Made by a program: the position numbers and the translations under genes
Notes under the pieces: generated by a model
Told to the model about the DNA's origin: nothing
Seen by the model: only the letters and a program-made list of their open reading frames with translations
Database searches by the model: none
Source: an uncultured Faecalibacterium sp.
GTDB taxonomy: Bacteria; Bacillota; Clostridia; Oscillospirales; Ruminococcaceae
Direction of reading: 5' to 3'
DNA length: 64,000 nucleotides
Assembly (NCBI GenBank): GCA_934524985.1
Contig: CAKSYT010000002.1
Location: 248,001 to 312,000 of the forward strand
Shown here: one piece after another, positions 36,501 to 44,917 of the stretch
Layout of the letters: each line of letters starts with the position of its first letter
Position numbering within the stretch: position 1 is the first letter of the stretch

Positions 36501-37249
36501 GCCATGTAGCGGTCAAAAGCTTCCTGCACCACGGCGTCATCGATCTGCACATCGTCCAGAATGGTACCGAAGGTGGTGTGGCGGCAGTGATCGGACCAGT
36601 AGGTGTCGATCATCTTGATCTCGGTGATGGTGGGGTCGCGCTGCTCGGAGCGGAAGTACTCCTGACAGAACTTGATATCCCCCAGATCCATGGCCAGACC
36701 CTTTTCCTCGATGAACTTGGCAAGGCCTGCCTCGTCCAGCTGGTTGAAGCCCTCCAGCACTGCCACGGCAGCGGGCACGGGGTACTCCATCTTCAGGGTC
36801 TCTTTGGTCTCCAGAGAAGCCTCGCGGGCTTCCACAGGGTTGATGACATACTTCTTGATCTCGGCCACCTGCTCGGGGGTCAGAGCGCCCTCCAGCAGGT
36901 AGACGCGGGCAGAGCGCACCAGCGGGCGCTCGCCCTGACTGATGAGCTGGATGCACTCGGCGGCAGAAGCTGCGCGCTGGTCGAACTGGCCGGGCAGATA
37001 CTCCACCGCGAAGGACACGCCCTCGGCAGCGGGCAGCTCGGCGTAGGTGTTATCCACCGGCGGCTCGCTGAACACGGTGCTGACGCACTGGTTGAACAGT
37101 GCCTCGTCGATGCCTTCCACATCGTAGCGGTTCAGCAGGCGCAGACCGGTCAGGTCCTTGATGCCCAGCAGGCTGGTGAGCTCGTTTTTCAGACCGTTTG
37201 CCTCGACATCAAAGCCGGGCTTTTTTTCCACATAAATACGATAGACCAT
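33557..37249 (-). CDS. purL: phosphoribosylformylglycinamidine synthase, single-chain
   Basis: 1230 residues, the long form with a fused glutaminase. The synthetase part holds NETHNHPTEIEPFGGAATC followed by GGAIRDPLSGR and PGDVIVLLGGRTGRDG. The C-terminal class-I amidotransferase (about residues 970-1230) has its nucleophile Cys in LGICNGFQALIKLGL, the FPGTNCEYD start and a GEGRF/His region. It turns FGAR into FGAM with glutamine and ATP. No separate purS or purQ is present nearby, consistent with the fused form. Confidence 0.96.
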   Translation of the reverse strand: MVYRIYVEKKPGFDVEANGLKNELTSLLGIKDLTGLRLLNRYDVEGIDEALFNQCVSTVFSEPPVDNTYAELPAAEGVSFAVEYLPGQFDQRAASAAECIQLISQGERPLVRSARVYLLEGALTPEQVAEIKKYVINPVEAREASLETKETLKMEYPVPAAVAVLEGFNQLDEAGLAKFIEEKGLAMDLGDIKFCQEYFRSEQRDPTITEIKMIDTYWSDHCRHTTFGTILDDVQIDDAVVQEAFDRYMAMRTELGRENKPRCMMDLATIGAKELKKQGILKNLDESEEINACTVKIKCDVNGKDEDWLFLFKNETHNHPTEIEPFGGAATCIGGAIRDPLSGRSYVYQAMRVTGAGDPLKPVSETMPGKLPQRKLVTTAAAGYSSYGNQIGLATGQVDEIYHPGYVAKRMEIGAVVGATPASHVRRECPAPGDVIVLLGGRTGRDGIGGATGSSKAHKLDSLEHCGAEVQKGNAPIERKLQRLFRREDACKMIKRCNDFGAGGVSVAIGELADGLYIDLNKVTKKYEGLDGTELAISESQERMAVALAPEDVDKFIAIATEENLEATPVAKVTEEKRLNMVWNGVSIVNISREFLNSNGAEKHQNVHVEKGSVWQPQWAGLTFSQKMKSMVGDLNVCSKKGLSERFDSTIGAATVLMPFGGAYQLTPQNAMVAKLPVDGETTTCSGMAWGYNPYLMSANQYVGARLAVIESVTKLVATGFRYEDAYLTFQEYFERLGNKPERWGKPLAALLGALDAQIGLGIASIGGKDSMSGSFEQLDVPPTLVSFATAIGKASRVVSTEFKKPESTVVLVRPIIDPETGCPNFFSLKANYRMVENMIEEGMVASACSVGYGGIAEALFKMGLGNRIGFKMRANMTTHQMFEPMYGSIILEMVSDSPAGMLLGETTKEYTFESCGEKLDMAELQEIWESKLEPVYPYRKVGSAVEKINGSLTAPAAPKIGVAKPKVIIPVFPGTNCEYDTAKAFARAGADPEILVVRNLTPADVAESCEALVKAIDASQIVMLPGGFSGGDEPDGSAKFIASFFRNPAVTEAVRRLLQQRDGLMLGICNGFQALIKLGLVPYGDIRPITACDPTLTFNTIGRHQSMLVHTRVASTGSPWLSKCAVGEMHTVAISHGEGRFVAPQEVLDTMLRNGQVATQYVDLTGVPTMDQRFNPNGSVLAIEGITSPDGRVFGKMGHSERSGEYLYKNVTGDKYQPIFEGGVDYFKV

Positions 37250-37277
37250 TGGGTAGGTTCCCCCTTTGTATTCTTTC

Positions 37278-38582
37278 TTACTGCTTCTCTGCCAGCGCTT
37301 TCAGGGCACGCAGGCCGATATCGCTGCGCTTGTGCAGCTTTTCAAAGCTGATCTTCTCGGCTGCCTCGTAGGCGTGGCTCAGGGCGTTGGTCAGGCGCGG
37401 GCCGGTGGCGGTAACGCCCAGCACGCGGCCGCCGTTGGTCACCAGCTGGCCGTCCTCGGTAATGGCAGTGCCGGAGTGGTACACCGTCACGTTCTCCTCG
37501 CCGGGCAGCTGACCGTCCACAAGGCCGGAGATGGGCTTGCCCTTCTCGTAGGCCACGGGGTAGCCGCCGGAAGCCAGAATGACGCAGGCCGCAGCACCAT
37601 CGGAGAACTTGACCTCCTGCTCTGCCAGCGTGCCGTCGGTGCAGGCCTGCATGATGTGCAGCAGGTCGCTTTCCAGCAGCGGCAGCACCACCTGCGTTTC
37701 GGGGTCGCCGAAGCGGCAGTTATACTCGATGACCTTGGGGCCGTCCGGGGTGAGCATGAGGCCGAAGTACAGGCAGCCCTTGAAGGGGCAGCCCTCGGCG
37801 TTCATGGCGCGGATGGTGGGCAGGAAGATCTTTTCCATGCACTCCGCAGCCACTTCCGGGGTGTAGTAGGGGTTGGGGGCAATGGTGCCCATGCCGCCGG
37901 TGTTCAGGCCGGTGTCGTGGTCGTTGGCGCGCTTATGGTCCATGCTGGAGACCATAGGCTTGACCACCTTGCCGTCCGTAAAGCTCAGCACGCTGACCTC
38001 CGGCCCGGTGAGGAACTCTTCCACCACCACATGGTTGCCGGATGCGCCGAACTTTTTGTCCAGCATGATCTCCTTGACGCCGTCAGCGGCCTGCTGCTCG
38101 TTTTCACAGATCAGCACGCCCTTGCCCAGTGCAAGGCCGTCTGCCTTGATGACCACCGGGTACTTGCCCTCGGCGCGGATGTAATCCATGACCTTTGCGG
38201 GGTCATCGAAGGTCTCGTACTTTGCGGTGGGGATGCCGTATTTCTTCATCAGGTCCTTGGAGAACACCTTGGAAGCCTCGATGCGGGCAGCGGCCTTATC
38301 CGGGCCAAAGGCGGGGATGCCCACCTTTGCCAGCGCGTCCACCATACCCAGTGCAAGGGGGTCGTCCTGCGCCACCACAACGTAATCGAACTTTTCTTCC
38401 GCTGCAAAGCCCACCATGGTATCCACATCGGTGGCCTTGATGTTTTTGCACTTGGCGTCATAGCTGATGCCGCCGTTGCCCGGTGCGCACCAGATCTCGC
38501 CGCAGTCGGGGCTCTTTTTCAGTGCCTTGATGATGGCGTGCTCGCGGCCGCCGCCGCCCACTACCAGAATTTTTTCAGCCAT
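37278..38582 (-). CDS. purD: phosphoribosylamine-glycine ligase
   Basis: 434 residues from the ATG at 38582 (MAEKILVVGGGGREHAI), with GGAAGG 8 bases upstream; a GTG three codons earlier is less likely. ATP-grasp features are visible, including the KADGLALGKGV loop and GPEVSVLSF. The C-terminal GRVLGVTATG motif is present. It makes GAR from phosphoribosylamine and glycine. It lies 28 bp before purL. Confidence 0.96.
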   Translation of the reverse strand: MAEKILVVGGGGREHAIIKALKKSPDCGEIWCAPGNGGISYDAKCKNIKATDVDTMVGFAAEEKFDYVVVAQDDPLALGMVDALAKVGIPAFGPDKAAARIEASKVFSKDLMKKYGIPTAKYETFDDPAKVMDYIRAEGKYPVVIKADGLALGKGVLICENEQQAADGVKEIMLDKKFGASGNHVVVEEFLTGPEVSVLSFTDGKVVKPMVSSMDHKRANDHDTGLNTGGMGTIAPNPYYTPEVAAECMEKIFLPTIRAMNAEGCPFKGCLYFGLMLTPDGPKVIEYNCRFGDPETQVVLPLLESDLLHIMQACTDGTLAEQEVKFSDGAAACVILASGGYPVAYEKGKPISGLVDGQLPGEENVTVYHSGTAITEDGQLVTNGGRVLGVTATGPRLTNALSHAYEAAEKISFEKLHKRSDIGLRALKALAEKQ

Positions 38583-38608
38583 ATCATTCACCTTCCCGTT
38601 TTTGAATG

Positions 38609-38647
38609 ACCCTCTCAGTCATTGCTGCGCAGCAACAACGGAGAGGC
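38609..38647. repeat. palindromic intergenic repeat, short copy R4
   Basis: Only the outer ends of the family remain: ACCCTCTCA, a TTGCTGCGCAGCAA hairpin and GGAGAGG. It lies between the AICAR transformylase gene and purD. Confidence 0.6.
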
Positions 38648-38661
38648 TTCGTTCCTTCTTC

Positions 38662-39843
38662 TTAGTGATGGAACAGCCGCAGGCCGCAGAAGGCCATGGC
38701 GATGCCGTACTTGTTGCAGGTGTCGATGACCTGCTGGTCGCGGATGGAGCCGCCGGGCTGCACGATGGCGGTCACGCCAGAGCGGCGGGCGCGCTCGATG
38801 TTGTCGCCGAAGGGGAAGAACGCGTCCGAGCCAAGGCACACACCGGTCACCTTGCTGAGATAAGCCTTCTTTTCCTCGGCGGTCAGGGGCTCGGGCTGGC
38901 GGGTGAAGGTCTCGGCCCAGACATCATCACCGATGACGTCCTCCGGGGTATCGCCGATGTAAACATCAATGGCGTTGTCGCGGTTGGGCTTTGCCACATC
39001 GTCACGGAAGGGCAGGTCCAGCACCTTGTCCATGTGGCGCAGCTGCCAGTTGTCGGCCTTCTGACCGGCCAGACGGGTGCAGTGGATGCGGCTCTGCTGG
39101 CCTGCGCCCACGCCGATGGTCTGACCATTGTAGGTGTAGCACACGCTGTTGGACTGGGTGTACTTCAGGGTGATAAGGGCAATGATGAGGTCACGCTTCT
39201 GCTCCTCGGTCACATCCTTGTTCTCGGTGACCCAGTTGTTCAGCATGGTGTCGGCGTTGATGACCAGCTCGTTGCGGCCCTGCTCGAAGGTGATGCCGTA
39301 CACCTGCTTATGCTCGATGGGAGCGGGCTGATAGGCGGGGTCGATGGCGACCACGTTGTAGTTGCCCTTCTTTTTGCCGGACAGGATAGCCAGTGCCTCC
39401 GGCTCGTAGCCCGGGGCGATGATGCCGTCAGAGACTTCGTGCTGGATCAGCTTTGCGGTGGACACATCGCAGATGTCAGACAGGGCGATCCAATCGCCGA
39501 AGGAGGACATCCGGTCTGCGCCGCGGGCGCGGGCGTAGGCACAGGCCAGCGGGGAGAGCTCGGTCTCCGGGGCAATGTGGTACATCCGGCGCTCCACCTC
39601 GGTCAGGGGCAGACCCAGTGCTGCACCCGCCGGGGAAACGTGCTTGAAGGAGGCCGCTGCAGGCAGACCGCAGGCGGTTTTCAGTTCCTTGACCAGCTGG
39701 ATGGAGTTGAGGGCATCCAGAAAGTTGATGTAGCCGGGCTTGCCGTTCAGCACGGTAACGGGCAGGTCGGAGCCATCTTCCATATAAATGCGGCTGGGCT
39801 TCTGGTTGGGGTTGCAGCCGTACTTCAGTGCGAGTTCATTCAT
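38662..39843 (-). CDS. stand-alone AICAR transformylase (PurH C-terminal domain homologue)
   Basis: 393 residues. It corresponds to the transformylase part of bifunctional PurH: LKYGCNPNQKPSRIY, AAASFKHVSPAGAALG (catalytic Lys-His) and YTQSNSVCYTYNGQTIGVGA followed by GQQSRIHC. The N-terminal IMP cyclohydrolase domain of ordinary PurH is absent. It formylates AICAR to FAICAR. The ring closure is most likely done by the product of the next gene upstream (39877), 33 bp away. Confidence 0.93.
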   Translation of the reverse strand: MNELALKYGCNPNQKPSRIYMEDGSDLPVTVLNGKPGYINFLDALNSIQLVKELKTACGLPAAASFKHVSPAGAALGLPLTEVERRMYHIAPETELSPLACAYARARGADRMSSFGDWIALSDICDVSTAKLIQHEVSDGIIAPGYEPEALAILSGKKKGNYNVVAIDPAYQPAPIEHKQVYGITFEQGRNELVINADTMLNNWVTENKDVTEEQKRDLIIALITLKYTQSNSVCYTYNGQTIGVGAGQQSRIHCTRLAGQKADNWQLRHMDKVLDLPFRDDVAKPNRDNAIDVYIGDTPEDVIGDDVWAETFTRQPEPLTAEEKKAYLSKVTGVCLGSDAFFPFGDNIERARRSGVTAIVQPGGSIRDQQVIDTCNKYGIAMAFCGLRLFHH

Positions 39844-39876
39844 TGGTGCATCCTCCTTATATCCTAAGGTTTACTC

Positions 39877-40677
39877 TTATTCTTCCTCGGCGTCAAGCTT
39901 TTTGAGCAGTTCCAGCTCCTCGGGCAGCAGCTCCGGCTCCTCGGGGTCGTCAAAGTCGCTGCACACCGGGTCATATTTATTAAAGATCATATCGCCGCTC
40001 TCGCCGGTGTCCAGATCGATGACCCGGGCAAACAGGCTGACCTTGTTGTCCAGATTCAGGCTGCTCCACATATCGTGGGCAAAATCGCCGATGGTGCGGG
40101 GGCAGGCAAAGCGCAGGGGCTCGCCCTCAAAGCTGGGGATGGGGTTGCCGTTGTGCTTGTAGGTGCTGATAAAGTGGCCCTCGCCTGCAACGGGCTGGGG
40201 GTAATCAAAGAAATAGCGCTGCACACTGTCACCGTTGCCGTCGGCAGACTTGAGGATGCTCATCTGGTAGCTGCCGTCAGCGTACACCACAGCAGAGATG
40301 CGGGGGGTGTAGTTGGGGCCGTCCGGCTCAAAGGTGCGGGTGCGCAGGGCATCGGCAAAGCTCTTGCCCTGGCTCATCAGGTCGTAGATGGTATCGGTCT
40401 GGTCGCCGTTGGTCACGATGTGGGTCTTGCCAAGGGTCAGCACCGGGTTATAAATGATCAGGCTGGGGTCCTCCAGCTTTGCGGGATCGGCTGCAACGGT
40501 GCAGATGCCGCCGCGCTCGGGCACGGGGTCAAACACGCGGTTGCGGCTGTTCTCGCTGCGGCCCATGATAAAGTAGCCGATAAACATCTGCCGTCCGTCC
40601 GGTGCCATTGCCACCGCAATGCCGCGGCCGGGGTACTCGTTGGAGGCCAGATACTCGTTCAGGTTGATCTTTTCCAT
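39877..40677 (-). CDS. purO: IMP cyclohydrolase, archaeal PurO type
   Basis: 266 residues from the ATG at 40677 (MEKINLNEYLASNEYPGRGI), with AGGAGA upstream. The start YPGRGIAVAMAPDGRQMFIG and the motifs RNRVFDP, PNYTPRISAV and YFDYP-like segments are those of the PurO/IMP_cyclohyd family. The C-terminal ~40 residues are very acidic. It would close FAICAR to IMP, replacing the missing PurH domain. Function is inferred from family and from its place beside the stand-alone transformylase. Confidence 0.88.
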   Translation of the reverse strand: MEKINLNEYLASNEYPGRGIAVAMAPDGRQMFIGYFIMGRSENSRNRVFDPVPERGGICTVAADPAKLEDPSLIIYNPVLTLGKTHIVTNGDQTDTIYDLMSQGKSFADALRTRTFEPDGPNYTPRISAVVYADGSYQMSILKSADGNGDSVQRYFFDYPQPVAGEGHFISTYKHNGNPIPSFEGEPLRFACPRTIGDFAHDMWSSLNLDNKVSLFARVIDLDTGESGDMIFNKYDPVCSDFDDPEEPELLPEELELLKKLDAEEE

Positions 40678-40694
40678 TGTTGTTCTCCTATTCA

Positions 40695-40822
40695 AACCCT
40701 CTCAGGCTCGCATTCGCTCGCCAGCTCCCCCGAGGGGGGAGCTTTTTCTGCGTACTCATCAGATGTGTAAAACCTCCACCTTCGGGGGAGGTGGCAGTGC
40801 GTCAGCACTGACGGAGAGGGTT
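40695..40822. repeat. palindromic intergenic repeat, copy R2
   Basis: 128 bp, AACCCTCTC to GAGAGGGTT, with the same two internal stems as R1. It separates purN from purO. Confidence 0.8.
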
Positions 40823-40825
40823 CTT

Positions 40826-41422
40826 TTACTCCACTTCACCGTTACAGATCATAGCCACCGCCTTGGGCAGCAGCTTCCATTCAGCCTGTTCCATCACCCG
40901 CTTCTGCAGCACCTCGGGGGTGTCGCCGGGCAGGATGTCCACGGCCTTCTGCAGCAGGATGGGCCCGCCGTCGCACTCCTCATTGACAAAGTGGACGGTA
41001 GCGCCGGTCACCTTGCAGCCCCGGGCCAGTGCGGCCTCGTGGGGGCGCAGACCGTACATGCCCGGCCCGCAGAAGGAAGGGATCAGCGCAGGGTGCACGT
41101 TCAGGATGCGGCGCGGATAAGCCGCAATGACGCTGGGGCCCAGCACGGACAGAAAGCCCGCCAGCACCACCAGATCGATCTTGTGCGCCCGCAGCGTTTC
41201 CAGCAGCGCAGCGTCAAATTCCTCGCTGGTGGCGTAGTCCTTGCGGCGCACCACGCAGCCCTCTACACCGGCCTTTGCGGCACGTTCCAGCGCAAATACA
41301 CCGGGCTTGGAAGCCACTACCAGCGTGATTTTACCATTGGGGTTCTCGCCCCGGGCCTCGCTATCCAGCAGCGCCTGCAGATTGGTGCCGCCGCCGGACA
41401 CTAACACGGCAATGTTCAGCAC
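40826..41422 (-). CDS. purN: phosphoribosylglycinamide formyltransferase
   Basis: 198 residues. LVSGGGTNLQALLD binds phosphate, HPALIPSF contains the catalytic His, and DGGPILLQ has the Asp. It transfers formyl from 10-formyl-THF to GAR. Its start overlaps purM by seven bases. Confidence 0.96.
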   Translation of the reverse strand: MLNIAVLVSGGGTNLQALLDSEARGENPNGKITLVVASKPGVFALERAAKAGVEGCVVRRKDYATSEEFDAALLETLRAHKIDLVVLAGFLSVLGPSVIAAYPRRILNVHPALIPSFCGPGMYGLRPHEAALARGCKVTGATVHFVNEECDGGPILLQKAVDILPGDTPEVLQKRVMEQAEWKLLPKAVAMICNGEVE

Positions 41423-42462
41423 AGCTCCACGCCCTCACCTTCTGCGATGACGCCCAGACGGTAGGCTTCCGGCTCGCCGTTGGCGTGCAGGATCTCCAGT
41501 GCCTTATCGGCCTGCTCGGCGGGCACGGTGAGCACCATGCCCACGCCCATGTTGAAGGTGTTGAACATATCGTGCTCGGAGATGCCGCCCACCTTCTGCA
41601 TCAGGTGGAACAGAGCGGGGGTGCGCACATCCGCTTTATTGATGCGGGCGCAGCAGCCCTTCTTCAGGCTGCGGGGGATATTCTCGTAGAAGCCGCCGCC
41701 GGTGATGTGGGAGATGCCCTTGACCTGCACCTCTTCCAGCACCTTCAGCACGGGCTTGACGTAGATCTTGGTGGGAGCCAGCAGCGCCTCGCCAAGGGTC
41801 TTGCCGCCCAGCTCGGCGGGGGTGGAGAACAGCACATCGGGGTCGGCGTCGATGTTGAACACCTTGCGCACCAGCGAGAAGCCGTTGGAGTGCACACCGG
41901 TGGAGGGCAGGGCGAGGATCACGTCACCGGCTGCCATGGTCTCGTTGTTCAGGATCTTCTCCTTGTCCACAACGCCCACGGTGAAACCGGCCAGATCGTA
42001 CTCGTTCTCCGGCATCATGCCCGGGTGCTCGGCAGTCTCGCCGCCCACCAGTGCACAGTCGGCCTGCACGCAGCCCTCGGCCACGCCCTTGACGATGTTG
42101 GCGATCTTTTCCGGCACGTTGCGGCCGCAGGCGATGTAATCCAGGAACACCAGCGGCTTTGCACCGGCGCAGATGACGTCGTTGACGCACATGGCCACGC
42201 AGTCGATACCAATGGTGTCGTGCTTATCCATGATCATGGCCACCTTCAGCTTGGTGCCCACACCGTCGGTGCCGGAGATCAGCACCGGGTGCTTGTAGCC
42301 GGTGCAGTCCAGCTCAAACAGGCCGCCAAAGCCGCCCAAGCCGCCGATGCAGTGCTCGTTCATGGTACGGGCGACATACTGCTTCATCAGCTCCACAGAG
42401 CGGTAACCGGCGGTAATGTCCACGCCTGCTGCGGCGTAGCTTTCAGAATAGCTCTTTTCCAT
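41416..42462 (-). CDS. purM: phosphoribosylformylglycinamidine cyclo-ligase (AIR synthetase)
   Basis: 348 residues. The start SYAAAGVDITAGYRSVELMK, GGFGGLFELD, ISGTDGVGTKL, and GGETAEHPGMM are typical of PurM. It makes AIR from FGAM with ATP. Four bases separate it from purF. Confidence 0.96.
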   Translation of the reverse strand: MEKSYSESYAAAGVDITAGYRSVELMKQYVARTMNEHCIGGLGGFGGLFELDCTGYKHPVLISGTDGVGTKLKVAMIMDKHDTIGIDCVAMCVNDVICAGAKPLVFLDYIACGRNVPEKIANIVKGVAEGCVQADCALVGGETAEHPGMMPENEYDLAGFTVGVVDKEKILNNETMAAGDVILALPSTGVHSNGFSLVRKVFNIDADPDVLFSTPAELGGKTLGEALLAPTKIYVKPVLKVLEEVQVKGISHITGGGFYENIPRSLKKGCCARINKADVRTPALFHLMQKVGGISEHDMFNTFNMGVGMVLTVPAEQADKALEILHANGEPEAYRLGVIAEGEGVELC

Positions 42463-42466
42463 GTTC

Positions 42467-43945
42467 TTACTCTCCTAACTTTTTGGCGTCCTTGGGACGG
42501 TCGTTCAGGTGACGGTCGTGAATATCGGTAGAAAGCACACTTTCCGGCTCTACGGCATATTCGCCGGTAAAGCAGGCGGTGCAGAAACCGCATTTTGCGT
42601 TTTTGGCAAGCTGGACAACGTGCTCGTTGGACAAATAGCCCAGCGTATCGGCGCCGATGACCTCGTTGATCTGCTCCACAGTGCGGCCGGTAGCTACCAG
42701 CAGCTTCTGGTCCGGGATATCGGTGCCAAAGTAGCACGGATACTTGAAGGGAGGTGCAGAGACCATAAAGTGCACCTCGGCAGCACCGGCATCCCGCAGC
42801 AGCTTGATGATGCGGGCAGAGGTAGTGCCGCGCACGATGGAGTCATCCACCAGCACCACGCGCTTGCCCTTGACGGTGCTGGACACCACGTTCAGCTTGA
42901 TGCGCACGCTGTTCTCGCGCTGCTTCTGGCTGCCCTGAATGAAGGTGCGGCCGATGTATTTATTCTTGATGAAGCCGATGCCATAGGGGATGCCGCTCTC
43001 CTGCGAGTAACCCAGTGCTGCATCCAAGCCGGAATCCGGCACGCCGATGACCACATCGGCCTCCACAGGGTGCTCCTGTGCAAGGAAGCGGCCTGCCTGC
43101 TTGCGGGCTTCGTGCACCGAGCTGCCCTCGATGACGCTGTCCGGGCGGGCGAAGTAGATGAACTCGAACACGCACATCTGGGTGTCCGGGCGGCCGCAGT
43201 GATCCTTGATGCTGCGCAGCTCGCCGGTCTTGGTATCCATTACCACAATCTCGCCGGGCTCCACGTCCCGCAGCAGAGAAGCGCCGGTGGCATCCAGTGC
43301 GCAGCTCTCGCTGGCAAAGACATAGCCGCCGCCGGGCAGGGTGCCGATGCACAGGGGACGGTAGCCCCGGGGGTCGCGCACCGCGATGAGCTTGGTGGCA
43401 GACATGATCACAAGGCTGTACGCGCCCTCCAGCACGTCCATGGTCTTGCTGATGGCAGTCTCGATACTGCCCATACGCAGACGGTTGCGGGTGATAAGGT
43501 AGCAGATGACCTCGGTATCCGAGGAGCCGTGGAAGATGGCGCCCTCGTTTTCCAGCTGGCGGCGCAGCTCCACGGCGTTGGTCAGGTTGCCGTTGTGGCA
43601 CAGTGCCATGGTGCCACGGCCATGGCGGACGATCATGGGCTGGGCGTTGGCGCGGACGCGGGTACCGGCGGTGGCATAGCGCACATGACCGGTGGCCATG
43701 TGTGCCGTGGGGGCAGACAGGCTTGCCAGCACCTCCGGGGTGAACACCTCGTTCACAAGGCCCAGATCCCGGTGGCCGGTGATTACGCCGTCATCGTTGA
43801 CGGCGATGCCGCAGCTCTCCTGCCCGCGGTGCTGCAGCGCATACAGGGCCGAATAAGCCGCTGCGGCCACATCCTCGGTACCGGCACGGTCGTAGATGCC
43901 GAAAACGCCGCACTCCTCATGCAGCGGATATGCAAAATCAGACAT
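42467..43945 (-). CDS. purF: amidophosphoribosyltransferase
   Basis: 492 residues. A short propeptide (MSDFAYPLHEE) precedes the catalytic Cys of EECGVFGIYD, so N-terminal processing is expected. Glutaminase motifs are LQHRGQESCG and CHNGNLTNA. The PRPP loop is VLVDDSIVRGTTS. The Cys-rich KCGFCTACFTG region suggests a bound Fe-S cluster as in Bacillus PurF. It commits PRPP to purine synthesis. Confidence 0.96.
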   Translation of the reverse strand: MSDFAYPLHEECGVFGIYDRAGTEDVAAAAYSALYALQHRGQESCGIAVNDDGVITGHRDLGLVNEVFTPEVLASLSAPTAHMATGHVRYATAGTRVRANAQPMIVRHGRGTMALCHNGNLTNAVELRRQLENEGAIFHGSSDTEVICYLITRNRLRMGSIETAISKTMDVLEGAYSLVIMSATKLIAVRDPRGYRPLCIGTLPGGGYVFASESCALDATGASLLRDVEPGEIVVMDTKTGELRSIKDHCGRPDTQMCVFEFIYFARPDSVIEGSSVHEARKQAGRFLAQEHPVEADVVIGVPDSGLDAALGYSQESGIPYGIGFIKNKYIGRTFIQGSQKQRENSVRIKLNVVSSTVKGKRVVLVDDSIVRGTTSARIIKLLRDAGAAEVHFMVSAPPFKYPCYFGTDIPDQKLLVATGRTVEQINEVIGADTLGYLSNEHVVQLAKNAKCGFCTACFTGEYAVEPESVLSTDIHDRHLNDRPKDAKKLGE

Positions 43946-43955
43946 TGGTTCTCCT

Positions 43956-44456
43956 TTACAGCTCGTTCAGTTCGTTCTGCAGCTTTTCTTCTTTGGCTGC
44001 GATCTGCTGTGCCATGGCTACGCGCTCAGCCTCCAGCTTTTCCGCCAGTGCGTCATCGCTCAGTGCAAGGATCTCAGCAGCCAGCCATGCGGCGTTCTTT
44101 GCACCGTTCAGCGCCACGGTAGCCACCGGGATGCCGCTGGGCATCTGCACGGTAGCCAGCAGCGCGTCCAAGCCGTCCATCGCGCCGCCCTTCATGGGGA
44201 TGCCGATGACCGGCAGGGTGGTGTTGGCGGCAAAAGCGCCTGCCAGATGGGCTGCCATGCCTGCTGCGCACAGGATAACGCCAAAGCCGTTGGCCTTTGC
44301 ACTTTTTGCAAAGGCTGCTGCCTCGGCGGGGGTGCGGTGTGCCGAAAGGATATGTGCCTCAAAGGGGATGTCCAGCGCTTTCAGCTGGGCGCAGGCACCC
44401 TTGACCACCGGCCAATCGCTGTCCGAACCCATGATCACTGCCACTTTACGAACCAT
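43956..44456 (-). CDS. purE: N5-carboxyaminoimidazole ribonucleotide mutase
   Basis: 166 residues. Motifs MGSDSDWPVV, ILSAHRTPAEA, CAAGMAAHLAG and PVIGIPM mark class I PurE. Class I enzymes normally need PurK to make N5-CAIR, yet no purK is in the window; it may be elsewhere. purC is also absent here. This is the first gene of the operon. Confidence 0.95.
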   Translation of the reverse strand: MVRKVAVIMGSDSDWPVVKGACAQLKALDIPFEAHILSAHRTPAEAAAFAKSAKANGFGVILCAAGMAAHLAGAFAANTTLPVIGIPMKGGAMDGLDALLATVQMPSGIPVATVALNGAKNAAWLAAEILALSDDALAEKLEAERVAMAQQIAAKEEKLQNELNEL

Positions 44457-44503
44457 TTTCCAAAGCCTCTCTTTCTACTGTCCAACAAGACCGACAAACA
44501 AAA

Positions 44504-44533
44504 AAGGCTGCGGTACACCTGTACCACGGCCTT
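44504..44533 (-). terminator. terminator/attenuator upstream of purE
   Basis: A 13-bp stem with one mismatch (44521-44533 with 44504-44516) followed on the minus strand by TTTTTTG, 48 bp before the purE start. It would stop transcripts arising from the leader. Confidence 0.7.
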
Positions 44534-44727
44534 TATTTCCGGTTTTTCTGTCCGCGCATTTTGCACAAGGTTGCACCATGCCCCTGATTGCAGTGAATGT
44601 GACCCCATTCCATGCGACCCGGCACCAGCAGCATCATTGAAGTTCCCCTCCGCAGTTTCCTGTGCAAGCGTTTTTTCAGGCAACGATGCAAGCCCGTTTT
44701 TTGGGGCATCGTCCCTGTACTAGATAC
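44534..44727 (-). ncRNA. structured leader or small RNA upstream of purE
   Basis: Weak promoter candidates TTTGCA (44756-44751) and TAAACT (44733-44728) are 17 bp apart. The following ~190 nt contain a hairpin CGATGCCCC/GGG..GCATCG (44711-44684) and a closed domain in which TTGCACA (44667-44661) pairs with TGTGCAA (44567-44561). Within it is a GAATG/CATTC hairpin. It ends at the terminator at 44504. I could not match it to guanine, PRPP/ykkC or ZTP riboswitch consensus or to 6S/SRP RNA. It may be a regulated leader or an independent RNA. Confidence 0.45.
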
Positions 44728-44737
44728 AGTTTACGGC

Positions 44738-44816
44738 AAAAAAACCGCTTTGCAAAGAGCGTTTGGGCAAATTCTCCCTTGTGTTCCCATGCCGTCAAAA
44801 AACTTTCGAAAGTTTT
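44738..44816 (-). terminator. two terminator-like hairpins after the YbaK-family gene
   Basis: An 18-bp perfect palindrome AAAACTTTCGAAAGTTTT (44799-44816) plus T-run lies about 100 bp beyond the gene end. A second stem (44745-44761) is followed by TTTTTTT on the minus strand. Both insulate the purE leader from upstream transcription. Confidence 0.5.
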
Positions 44817-44917
44817 GTGCAGTTTCGCCATCCTTTTTCTTTTTAAGTATGACTTATGCAGCAAGTATATTTTATGTAAAGGCTGTGTTGATGTATCCCA
44901 GATATCGCGCCGGATTT

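Noticed and set aside
33509..37351. A 1280-codon plus-strand frame
   Set aside because: Antisense shadow of purL, same low-complexity composition and no RBS.
44504..44533. T-box-like GGTGTACCGC at the pur leader terminator
   Set aside because: It only partly matches the T-box consensus, no specifier hairpin is visible, and purE is not a usual T-box target.
44718..44740. CCGTAAA reminiscent of the guanine riboswitch
   Set aside because: The other conserved core elements of that riboswitch are not found in the expected positions upstream.
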